The translations under genes and the position numbers were made by a program. Of a stretch of DNA of 64,000 nt, positions 56,702 through 64,000 are shown in pieces. Numbering within the stretch: position 1 is the first letter of the stretch; every line of letters begins with the position of its first letter. The DNA is from Nostoc flagelliforme FACHB-838 (GTDB taxonomy: Bacteria; Cyanobacteriota; Cyanobacteriia; Cyanobacteriales; Nostocaceae), in contig NZ_JACJSI010000034.1 of the NCBI RefSeq assembly GCF_014698065.1, positions 1-64,000 on the forward strand, written 5' to 3'. The notes under the pieces are model-generated. The model was not told the origin of the DNA, ran no database searches, and saw nothing but the letters and a program-made list of their open reading frames with translations.

Positions 56702-57799
56702 ATGATTGGGATTGCGATCGCAGGCACTGGATTCGGTCAAAAAGTCCACATCCCTGGATTCCAAGCACATCCTCAAACTGAGGTAGTTGCTGTTTATCAC
56801 CGAGATATAAATAAAGCTCAAGCCATAGCAGAATCCCATAATATCCCCCACGCCTCCGACTCACTGGCAGATATTGTGGCATTACCAGAAGTGCAAGCAG
56901 TTAGCATCTCTACACCGCCTTTTTTGCACTATGAAATGGCAAAAACTGTATTGCAAGCTGGGAAACATTTATTATTAGAAAAACCGACAACTTTAAACGC
57001 AGTTGAGGCTAAAGAACTTTATAGGTTAGCTAAAGCAAAAGGTGTTATTGCAACTGTAGATTTTGAATTTCGCTTTGTACCTGGATGGCAATTGTTTGCC
57101 GAATTATTGTCAGAAGACTATGTGGGTAAGTTGCGCCTAATTAAAATTGATTGGTTGGGTTCTTCTCGTGCTGATACTTCACGCCCTTGGAATTGGTATT
57201 CTGATAAGGAGAAAGGAGGCGGTGCATTGGGATCTTTAGGTTCTCACGCCTTCGATTATATTCACTGGTTATTCGGGCCAATCCGTAGATTAAACGCCCA
57301 TTTAACTACTGCTATTGCTACACGAGTTGACCCTGTTAGCGGAGAATCTAAGCCAGTAAATACGGATGACAACTGTATATTAACCCTGGAATTAGCAAAC
57401 GGTACACCTTGCCAACTTTCTATCAGTGCAGTGGTTCATGCATCAAGAACCCATTGGGTAGAAGTATATGGCGATCGCGGTACATTAATTGTGGGTAGTG
57501 AAAATCAAAAAGATTATATACATGGTTTTCGTGTTTGGGGTTCCCAGGCAGGTAAGGCTTTGACGGAAATAGAAATACCGAATCGGTTAATTTTTCCCAA
57601 AAATTATACTGATGGTCGCATTTCAGCATTTATCCGCGTAGTAGACCAATGGGTACAAGGAATTGACCACAATCAGGAAATTACACCATCGCTGCGAGAA
57701 GGAATTTATTCTCAGTTGTTGATGGATTTATCCCATGAATCGCATCAAAAATCAAGTTGGGTAGATGTACCAAGCTTGGAAGAATTTCTTAGCAACTAG
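56702..57799 (+). CDS. Gfo/Idh/MocA-family NAD(P)-dependent oxidoreductase
   Basis: A 365-residue sugar-type dehydrogenase. The Rossmann fold is IGIAIAGTGFGQKVHIPGF; the catalytic lysine is in HLLLEKPTTL (about residue 92), with VDFEFRFVPGW, GGGALGSLGSHAFDYIHWLFG (the conserved SHxxD) and a C-terminal beta domain. The substrate is not predictable. The ATG at 56702 fits the fold and has GGGAG 11 nt upstream; the ATG at 56684 has TAAGG touching it. An HNH gene follows after 7 nt. Confidence 0.88.
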   Translation: MIGIAIAGTGFGQKVHIPGFQAHPQTEVVAVYHRDINKAQAIAESHNIPHASDSLADIVALPEVQAVSISTPPFLHYEMAKTVLQAGKHLLLEKPTTLNAVEAKELYRLAKAKGVIATVDFEFRFVPGWQLFAELLSEDYVGKLRLIKIDWLGSSRADTSRPWNWYSDKEKGGGALGSLGSHAFDYIHWLFGPIRRLNAHLTTAIATRVDPVSGESKPVNTDDNCILTLELANGTPCQLSISAVVHASRTHWVEVYGDRGTLIVGSENQKDYIHGFRVWGSQAGKALTEIEIPNRLIFPKNYTDGRISAFIRVVDQWVQGIDHNQEITPSLREGIYSQLLMDLSHESHQKSSWVDVPSLEEFLSN

Positions 57800-57806
57800 A
57801 AATAAA

Positions 57807-58052
57807 ATGAGCAAAACTCCCCGCATTCGTATTCCGCCGGAAGTCAAGAAATATGTTTTTCAACGTGACAAATACCAATGTCAAAGCTGTGGTAAAACTA
57901 CTGGAGAAACTAACCTTAGTATCGACCATATTATTCCCCTCGCGCGTGGTGGTCAAAACGATATTAGCAATTTACAAACTCTCTGCTTTACCTGCAATCA
58001 GCAGAAAACTGATAATATTGACCCACGTTTCCGGCGATATTTTCAGCTTTAG
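57807..58052 (+). CDS. Small HNH endonuclease
   Basis: An 81-residue HNH domain: PRIRIPPEVKKYVFQRDKYQCQSCG, then LSIDHIIPLARGGQNDISNLQTLCFTCNQQK. The two CxxC pairs (CQSC and CFTC) bind structural zinc and the DH is the catalytic start. It contains nothing but the nuclease domain. The start ATG at 57807 was chosen because the upstream 14 codons overlap the oxidoreductase gene. The short gap suggests cotranscription, although a shared role is unlikely. Confidence 0.85.
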   Translation: MSKTPRIRIPPEVKKYVFQRDKYQCQSCGKTTGETNLSIDHIIPLARGGQNDISNLQTLCFTCNQQKTDNIDPRFRRYFQL

Positions 58053-58087
58053 GTTACGATAGTACGAGCTATTAGTTTTTCATTTCT

Positions 58088-58330
58088 ATGCCTCAAAATC
58101 ACAATAGCAATTCCCGGAAATTCCTCAACATTAAAACTACAATTTTCTACCTCTTCACTGCCATAGCTATTTTAGTAGTAACCTTTCCTTGGTTATATGA
58201 GATGAAAACTAAAGCTGGGATCGATATATCACGTAAACGTCATGCAGGAACGTTTTTTGAGAAACATACCCACGGACTCTTCAGGTGTGAGTGGCTTTAT
58301 CCCTACCATTGCGATCGCTCCCAAGATTAA
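58088..58330 (+). CDS. Small single-pass membrane protein, hypothetical
   Basis: An 80-residue ORF with one hydrophobic segment (TTIFYLFTAIAILVVTFPWLY, about residues 17-37) and a basic, His/Cys-containing C-terminus (RKRHAGTFFEKHTHGLFRCEWLYPYHCD). The pair of cysteines might bind metal. No family is recognised. The 3' end is close to the terminator of the convergent GH57 gene. Confidence 0.5.
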   Translation: MPQNHNSNSRKFLNIKTTIFYLFTAIAILVVTFPWLYEMKTKAGIDISRKRHAGTFFEKHTHGLFRCEWLYPYHCDRSQD

Positions 58331-58340
58331 GTAAAAGATA

Positions 58341-58374
58341 TTAAAAAGAAAAGGGGAAAACTTTCCCCTTTTCT
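58341..58374 (-). terminator. Rho-independent terminator of the GH57 gene
   Basis: A 13-bp stem AGAAAAGGGGAAA/TTTCCCCTTTTCT (58347-58359 and 58362-58374) with a 2-nt centre is followed on the minus strand by TTTTTAA. It lies 39 nt past the GH57 stop and may also serve the convergent small ORF. Confidence 0.82.
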
Positions 58375-58412
58375 CTATGTGATATGCAATGTAAGGCTGT
58401 CCGCCCCTACAT

Positions 58413-61130
58413 CTATCCCAATTGATTTGAGATCATGCTGACATCAACGGCTAACTTTTTGCCCAACTTAAGCAACTGAAGACACTGATTATCTGCTTCA
58501 TTATCAACGCTAGTGATACATACCGGCCCTATCTGGCTGTGCAGGCAACTAAAGTATAGTTCCTGCGATCGCTGTAGGGAAACATTAATATTTAGTTGAT
58601 CCCCGACATCAATCAATCGCTCCAATAGTTGGATATCTGCATTAAAACTCCCATTGGCATCGTTCAACAATTGCCAGAGCGATCGCGCAATTAACTGTTC
58701 TAACATCTGCTTACCGTCGGGAATATTCAGCCGACAACGCAGATGTTTTGCTTCAGTTGCGATCGCCTCTAATTCCAAGATGTGATTCCAACTCTTTTGG
58801 GGATCAGCAATATCTTGCTCAAGCGATCGTAATGTCATCAAACAGCGATGCCCTAAAGCAATATCTGCTGCCACCTGCAATTCTTGCGGTACTGCGATTT
58901 CATCTCGATGAAACGCCATCAACACACCATAATTATCACGGTACGCTTGGGTATATAACTGTCCTAAACGCGTTAGTGTTTCCTCACTCAGCAGCCGCAT
59001 AATTCGGTGGCGTTCTTCAGCAAATAGATTCTGTAAGTTGAAAGCCTCTTCGCCAAATAGCTGTGTCATCGCCAAGATAGTATGAGCCGCACTAGCTTGT
59101 TTTAGTGCCCCAAACAGCTTTTCTTTTAATTGGCTGTAGTTACGTCGCCCAGTAAATTGTTGAATGCCACAGTGGAAATCCCAGCCTCCCAAATGCAGAA
59201 CTGCAAAGACCAAATGCTCACTTTCCCAAGTAATCTCTGATACCAGCTTTAAATTTCCCACAGCCAGAGTTAGCGATCCCATCCGTTGCATTTGGTAATC
59301 TAACTCATTAGCAGCGTAGCAATAAACCCGCTTCTGGTAACGCTGAGACTGTTTGTCAGCAGCATCTTTTCTTGGTAGGGAATTGTGCGCCTCTGCTGGT
59401 TTCTGATTGGTAAATAGGGAAGTAATGGCGTAATGGGCTGCTACTTGCTTAAAGCCAAGTTGGGCAGTTAACACGAGTTGCCGATAAATTTCCCCACCGT
59501 GTTTGAACTGATCCACATTACTGGCGGCTAAACCAAGACGTTTGACGAAGCCTTTTTCCAACTGCACACCAGCCACATCCCCTGCCAATTCCAAAGCACG
59601 GGCAGCATAGCGCAGAATTTGTGTTCCTTCTGGACGGGAAATTTCTTCAAAAAACCAACCGCAACTAGTGAACATCAACAAAGCGTGACGCTGCATTTCT
59701 AACAAGCGCAAAGCGTCTACTTGTTCGGCTGCGGTTAGTTTGTGGGTTTGATGACGGGCGAGAAAACGGTTGACATTGGTAGCAGAGCGATCGCGCATTA
59801 CTTGGATATATTCATCTCGTGCTAACCAGGGATCACGAAATAACTGCTTACCATGTTCTGCATACACCTCAGTTAGCTGATCCCGCAGCCAATTGAGGGA
59901 ATCCCGCAAGGGACGACGCCATTTCTGATGCCAAACACCACCTTCTCCACCGCAACCACAGTCATCCTCCCATCTGCCGACACCGTGGGCGCAACTCCAG
60001 GCTGTGACTGACTTCAATTCCACTTCCCAACTGGGAGAATTTAAGCTGAGGTAGTGGGCAAAGTTCGTCACCGTCCAACCCTGCTGAGGAAACTCTTTAG
60101 TAAAGGCGTAGGCTAAAGTTTTCTCAGTTCCCTTTTTGTGATGTCCAAAGGTTTCCCCATCTGTTGCCACAGAAATCAACTGTGCCAGACGATGATCCCC
60201 ACGTACTGCTGAACCAATACGTCCGGCAAAGTGACTGGAATTATAAACAACATCACTAAAACCCATATCCCGCGATATCGGCCCGTCGTAGAAGAAGATA
60301 TCAATGTAGGGTAATTCTTCTTTACTACCATCGTTGGGGCTAGTAGCGATCGCACTCAAAGGTGAAGATGAAGTGTCTAGTGTGGGCTGCAAATAACAAC
60401 GGTAGGGACGGGTAGAATCAATCTGACTACCGCCGACTTCAATCCATTCAGAATGGGGATGATCTGGAGTGGGGAGGGGACGGCAACGCAATGCTTGAGA
60501 CGGTGCCAAGACAATGAAGCGAATACCTTCAGCAACTAAAGCTTCTAAGGTTGCGTAGTCTACAGCAGTTTCTGCCAGCCACATCCCTTCGGGATCGCGG
60601 CCAAAGCGGGAGCGGAAGTCTTCTTTACCCCAGCGAATTTGGGTATATTTGTCGCGTTCATTCGCCAGAGGCATGATGATGTGATTGTATACTTGCGCGA
60701 TCGCATTACCGTGACCATGCAAGCGATCGCTACTCTTAGCATCCGCCTCTAAAATGCGCTGATAAACTTCCACATCGTAGCGTTCTAGCCACGACATCAG
60801 CGTTGGCCCGATATTAAAACTGAAATACTCATAATTATTGACGATCCCCACCACTTCACCTTGGTCATTTAAGACTCTGGCAAAAGCGTTTGGACGATAG
60901 CATTCCCAATGAATCCGCTCATTCCAATCATGGAAAGGTGCAGCGCTCGGTTGGCGTTCAATTGCGTCCAGATAAGGGTTTTCCCTTGGTGGCTGGTAAA
61001 AATGACCATGCACCGTCACATAAACTCCATTAGCCTTTCTCAGGGGATCGGTTTCTTTAGTGTTATTGGGATCTGAATGTAATGTTAACGTTGAGCCAGA
61101 GCTAGCTGGCATTTCAGCAGCAGAAGTCAT
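58413..61130 (-). CDS. Glycoside hydrolase family 57 protein with DUF3536
   Basis: A 905-residue protein. Residues about 35-380 form the GH57 barrel: YVTVHGHFYQPPRENPYLDAIE, FSFNIGPTLMSWLE, GMWLAETAVDYATLEAL (catalytic glutamate region), FFYDGPISRDMGF and SVATDGETFGHHKKG. A cysteine-rich loop (CAHGVGRWEDDCGCGGEGG) follows, then the long helical DUF3536 region to the end. GH57 enzymes include alpha-amylases, amylopullulanases and branching enzymes; the DUF3536 subgroup is not well characterised, so a role in alpha-glucan or cell-wall glycan handling is only inferred. Start ATG 61128-61130. Confidence 0.9.
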   Translation of the reverse strand: MTSAAEMPASSGSTLTLHSDPNNTKETDPLRKANGVYVTVHGHFYQPPRENPYLDAIERQPSAAPFHDWNERIHWECYRPNAFARVLNDQGEVVGIVNNYEYFSFNIGPTLMSWLERYDVEVYQRILEADAKSSDRLHGHGNAIAQVYNHIIMPLANERDKYTQIRWGKEDFRSRFGRDPEGMWLAETAVDYATLEALVAEGIRFIVLAPSQALRCRPLPTPDHPHSEWIEVGGSQIDSTRPYRCYLQPTLDTSSSPLSAIATSPNDGSKEELPYIDIFFYDGPISRDMGFSDVVYNSSHFAGRIGSAVRGDHRLAQLISVATDGETFGHHKKGTEKTLAYAFTKEFPQQGWTVTNFAHYLSLNSPSWEVELKSVTAWSCAHGVGRWEDDCGCGGEGGVWHQKWRRPLRDSLNWLRDQLTEVYAEHGKQLFRDPWLARDEYIQVMRDRSATNVNRFLARHQTHKLTAAEQVDALRLLEMQRHALLMFTSCGWFFEEISRPEGTQILRYAARALELAGDVAGVQLEKGFVKRLGLAASNVDQFKHGGEIYRQLVLTAQLGFKQVAAHYAITSLFTNQKPAEAHNSLPRKDAADKQSQRYQKRVYCYAANELDYQMQRMGSLTLAVGNLKLVSEITWESEHLVFAVLHLGGWDFHCGIQQFTGRRNYSQLKEKLFGALKQASAAHTILAMTQLFGEEAFNLQNLFAEERHRIMRLLSEETLTRLGQLYTQAYRDNYGVLMAFHRDEIAVPQELQVAADIALGHRCLMTLRSLEQDIADPQKSWNHILELEAIATEAKHLRCRLNIPDGKQMLEQLIARSLWQLLNDANGSFNADIQLLERLIDVGDQLNINVSLQRSQELYFSCLHSQIGPVCITSVDNEADNQCLQLLKLGKKLAVDVSMISNQLG

Positions 61131-61630
61131 GTATATTTATCCAAAACAAAAAACTTGCAGTTGCACCGAAAACATTGTGCGTAAACCTTACTACAATAGT
61201 TTGAACACAAAATCCGGTATAAACAACAACTATGAGATACAACTAAATTTTGACAAAGCTGTTTTATTGTAATGGGAAATCTGCGTTATCGCACAGCCCT
61301 TTCCCTGAAGGCTTAAAGTAATTAGCCATTGAACAAAGCCTCAGTTAGGGGTTTTCTCTTCTTGGGCGTCAATCAAAATTTTAATTGTCTTTTAATATAT
61401 TAAACCGCATTTTTGATGTAATACTTTGGCTCAAATTCATAATTTTGCAACAAAAGATTACGAGAACTCATTATATCGCAATCTTATTTTACATAATTAG
61501 CGCGGCAGTGAACGGAAAACAGTACAATCTCTGAATTGGTCTACAGACGGTTGAGAGTATCATATCGGAGTGCTGATATGAAAACGATTGTTAATTCAAC
61601 ACTCTAAACTTAAAACTTAGGATTCTCGCT
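61131..61630. other. Divergent intergenic region, no gene seen
   Basis: 500 bp between the GH57 gene and the exchanger gene, AT-rich, with promoter capacity for both. No supported ORF or strong hairpin. Confidence 0.5.
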
Positions 61631-62752
61631 GTGAATGATACCCTCAACTTAAGACAACAAATGTCAACCAAAAACATTATTCTTTTCGTTTTACTACTGT
61701 TTATCCCGGTTTCTGTAGCAGCCCACTTTCTGGAGTGGGGAGAATTGATAGTTTTCATTACAGCTGGATTAGCAATTCTGCCCTTAGCAGCTTGGATGGG
61801 TACAGCCACAGAAGAAATTGCTGTCGTAGTGGGGCCATCACTGGGGGGCTTGTTAAACGCTACCTTTGGCAATGCTACGGAATTAATTATCGCCTTAGTA
61901 GCGCTGAACGCCGGGTTAATAGATGTAGTCAAAGCCAGTATCACGGGATCGATTATTAGTAACTTACTACTGGTGATGGGTTTTTCCATGCTTTTAGGGG
62001 GGTTACGCTACAAAGAACAGACATTTCAGCCAATTGTGGCGCGGGTGAATGCTGATTCGATGAATTTAGCGGTGATTGCTATTTTGATGCCAACGGCGAT
62101 GAATTACACATCTCAAGGAATTAACGAAGAAACACTGCAAAATCTTTCTATTGCTGTTGCTGTAGTATTAATTCTGGTTTATGCCCTAACACTGCTATTT
62201 TCAATGAAAACCCACTCCTATCTTTATGATGTGGGTGTAGCGGAGACAGAAGAAGAGGAAACCCCTCACGCGAAACCAAATATGATGTTGTGGGTTGGTG
62301 TCTTGCTAGTATGTACCTTACTAGTGGCACTTGAGTCAGAAATGTTAGTAGATTCTCTGGAAGTGGCCACATCTCAGCTAGGTTTGACGGCACTGTTTAC
62401 AGGGGTGATATTGGTTCCCATCGTCGGTAACGCGGCTGAACATGCCACAGCAGTCACCGTGGCGATGAAAAATAAGATGGATCTTTCCCTTTCGGTAGCT
62501 GTGGGATCAAGTATGCAGATTGCCTTATTTGTTGCCCCCGTGTTGGTGATAGCAGGGCGGGTATTAGGTAAACCAATGGATTTGGATTTCCAACCCTTTG
62601 AATTAGTAGCTGTGGTTGCGTCAGTCTTGATTGCAAACAGTATCAGCTCTGATGGTAAGTCCAATTGGCTTGAAGGCACTTTATTATTAGCTGCTTATAC
62701 AGTATTGGGGTTTGCCTTCTACTTTCATCCAGTTATAGAAGGTATCGGGTAG
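61631..62752 (+). CDS. cax: Calcium/proton exchanger (CaCA family, Cax)
   Basis: A 373-residue membrane protein with about 11 hydrophobic segments in two halves split by an acidic loop (VAETEEEETPHAKP). Each half has an ion-binding alpha-repeat: LLNATFGNATELIIALVAL and IVGNAAEHATAVTVAMKNK, with the glutamates that bind Ca2+. It exports Ca2+ in exchange for protons. The start is the GTG at 61631 with AGGAT upstream; an ATG at codon 11 is an alternative. Confidence 0.93.
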   Translation: MNDTLNLRQQMSTKNIILFVLLLFIPVSVAAHFLEWGELIVFITAGLAILPLAAWMGTATEEIAVVVGPSLGGLLNATFGNATELIIALVALNAGLIDVVKASITGSIISNLLLVMGFSMLLGGLRYKEQTFQPIVARVNADSMNLAVIAILMPTAMNYTSQGINEETLQNLSIAVAVVLILVYALTLLFSMKTHSYLYDVGVAETEEEETPHAKPNMMLWVGVLLVCTLLVALESEMLVDSLEVATSQLGLTALFTGVILVPIVGNAAEHATAVTVAMKNKMDLSLSVAVGSSMQIALFVAPVLVIAGRVLGKPMDLDFQPFELVAVVASVLIANSISSDGKSNWLEGTLLLAAYTVLGFAFYFHPVIEGIG

Positions 62753-63052
62753 TACCGCAAGGCGGAAGTCAGAAATAGGAAAAGGGCAGGGAGCAGGGGG
62801 AAACCCCATAAATTTACTTGCTCTGTAACTTTTTATTTCTGGTCAAAAGTTTGTAGTAAGGACTTTAATTTAGTCCTTATCTTCTAAACACGCTTTGTGC
62901 TTAGTACAAAGCCTCAAAACGAGCTTAGACATTGTACTAGTTAGTACTGCGAGACTGAATAGCCTGGCGTAGACATCGCTCATATAACGAATTTGCGGAA
63001 GTCTCCACCTTCAACGCCAGTAAAATAAAGAGATATAAGAGCGATTGCCTAT
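62753..63052. other. Intergenic with repeats; kinase leader
   Basis: Holds the GTACCGCAAGGCGGAAGTCA repeat directly behind the exchanger gene, an 8-bp hairpin TAAGGACT/AGTCCTTA (62857-62864 and 62872-62879) and a GGCGTAGACATCGCTC repeat near 62.97 kb. No ORF is supported. Confidence 0.5.
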
Positions 63053-64000
63053 ATGAGCTACTGCCTTAATCCCCATTGTCCCAAGCCTGAAAATCCTGAT
63101 GAGGTCAAGTTTTGCCGGACTTGCGGTTCTAAGTTACTCCTCAAAGAACGTTATCGTGCTATTAAACCAATCGGACAAGGTGGTTTTGGCAAAACCTTCT
63201 TAGCTGTGGATGAGGATAAACCCTCAAAACCACGCTGCGTAATTAAGCAATTTTATCCCCAATCCCAAGGCGCGAATAGTCTTGCCAAAGCTGTAGAGTT
63301 ATTTAACCAAGAAGCGGTGCAGTTAGATGAATTGGGTAAACATCCGCAGATTCCCGAACTACTGGCATATTTTACCCAAGAAAATCGGCAGTATCTTGTA
63401 CAAGAATTTATCGACGGGGAAAATTTAGCCCAGGAATTAGCACATAAAGGTGCTTTTAGTGAAACACAAATCTGGCAACTATTAAACGATTTATTATCAG
63501 TTTTGCAATTTTGTCATGCCAGACACGTAATTCACCGCGATATTAAGCCAGAAAATATTATTCGTGAGAGCAATGCCCAACGCAAACTAGTATTAGTAGA
63601 TTTTGGTGCTGCTAAATCTACCACTGGCAATGCTTTAAATAAAACTGGTACTAGTATTGGCAGTCCAGAATATGTAGCGCCAGAGCAAATGAGAGGTAGG
63701 GCTATTTTTGCCAGCGATATTTACAGTTTGGGTGCAACTTGTATTAATTTATTGACAGTGCGATCGCCCTTTGATTCTTATGATACTAACAACGATACTT
63801 GGGTTTGGCAGCAATACTTGAAAACTCCCGTCAGTAATCAGTTGAGTCGCATTCTCAACAAAATGTTAGAAAGCATTCCAATTCGACGTTATCAAACAGT
63901 AGATGAAGTTCTCAAAGACTTAAATCAACAATCACAAGTAGCAGCCACGCCAGCGATTGCAGCAAAATCTATCCCTCAATCACCACCAAAATCTCCACCT
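63053..64000 (+). CDS. Serine/threonine protein kinase with N-terminal zinc ribbon (partial)
   Basis: Open from the ATG at 63053 to the window end (316 codons, no stop reached). Residues 1-30 form a zinc ribbon (CLNPHCPKP...CRTCGSKLL). The Hanks-type kinase domain follows: GQGGFGKTFLA (P-loop), CVIKQF (ATP-site lysine), HRDIKPENII (catalytic loop), VDFGAAK (Mg2+ loop), GSPEYVAPEQ (activation segment) and SDIYSLGATCINLLT. A Pro-rich linker starts at the edge (SIPQSPPKSPP), so a sensor or repeat domain probably lies beyond. All catalytic residues are present. Confidence 0.93.
   Translation, partial: MSYCLNPHCPKPENPDEVKFCRTCGSKLLLKERYRAIKPIGQGGFGKTFLAVDEDKPSKPRCVIKQFYPQSQGANSLAKAVELFNQEAVQLDELGKHPQIPELLAYFTQENRQYLVQEFIDGENLAQELAHKGAFSETQIWQLLNDLLSVLQFCHARHVIHRDIKPENIIRESNAQRKLVLVDFGAAKSTTGNALNKTGTSIGSPEYVAPEQMRGRAIFASDIYSLGATCINLLTVRSPFDSYDTNNDTWVWQQYLKTPVSNQLSRILNKMLESIPIRRYQTVDEVLKDLNQQSQVAATPAIAAKSIPQSPPKSPP

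Noticed and set aside
1-64000. tRNA, rRNA or riboswitch genes
   Set aside because: Scanning the larger gaps gave no convincing cloverleaf, rRNA core or known riboswitch core; small RNAs cannot be excluded.

Overview
The window is chromosomal DNA of a filamentous cyanobacterium of the Nostoc/Anabaena group (Nostocales). The evidence is the split beta-prime RNA polymerase genes (rpoC1 plus rpoC2), photosynthetic small genes (petG, cytM, ndhH), a rubisco activase with a C-terminal small-subunit-like domain, very frequent GCGATCGC (HIP1) octamers inside genes, and the heptad and palindromic intergenic repeats typical of this group. No rRNA, tRNA, CRISPR array, transposase or prophage gene was recognised.

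Layout. 0-5.5 kb: a truncated peptidyl-prolyl isomerase, cytM, petG, rsmD, hisH, a C15 peptidase, a DUF3370 protein and a receiver protein that lacks its phospho-acceptor aspartate. 5.6-19.6 kb: a conserved unknown, a methyltransferase gene broken by an amber codon, then the leftward core cluster rpsT-tatD-rpoB-rpoC1-rpoC2. 20-30.9 kb: hisD, a Usp protein, hslO, a large membrane-anchored repeat protein, a 3-hydroxyisobutyrate dehydrogenase-like enzyme, an unlisted 31-residue membrane ORF, a MidA-type methyltransferase, a DUF433/DUF5615 toxin-antitoxin-like pair, a VOC protein and a stand-alone GAF protein with cyanobacteriochrome-like cysteines. 31.2-38.4 kb: an accessory island with a large N6-adenine methylase gene split by a TAA, a PLD/SNF2 helicase reduced to its two ends, a 5'-truncated Uma2 gene fused to the helicase remnant, and an intact PD-(D/E)XK/DUF4351 gene beside a 62-bp tandem array. 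38.7-64 kb: ndhH, rsmH, an ExbB-like protein, an MMADHC-like protein, a DUF3445 protein, a K+ channel, a deleted peptide-binding lipoprotein gene, argD, DUF4129, DUF2243, pentapeptide and Rrf2 proteins, trmFO, rca, a secreted protein, an oxidoreductase, an HNH nuclease, a GH57 enzyme, a Ca2+/H+ exchanger and the start of a Ser/Thr kinase that runs off the window.

How it fits together. Most of the window is housekeeping (transcription, rRNA/tRNA modification, histidine and arginine synthesis, electron transport, carbon fixation). The island at 31-38 kb looks like a former methylase-helicase defence system in decay. Counting it, at least six genes in 64 kb are broken by nonsense codons or deletions, with no insertion sequence at any break. 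That suggests slow gene erosion, as in a host-associated or otherwise relaxed lineage (inference), or sequence errors at the two single-base stops.

Limits: all calls rest on reading the sequence and remembered family features; no database search was run.
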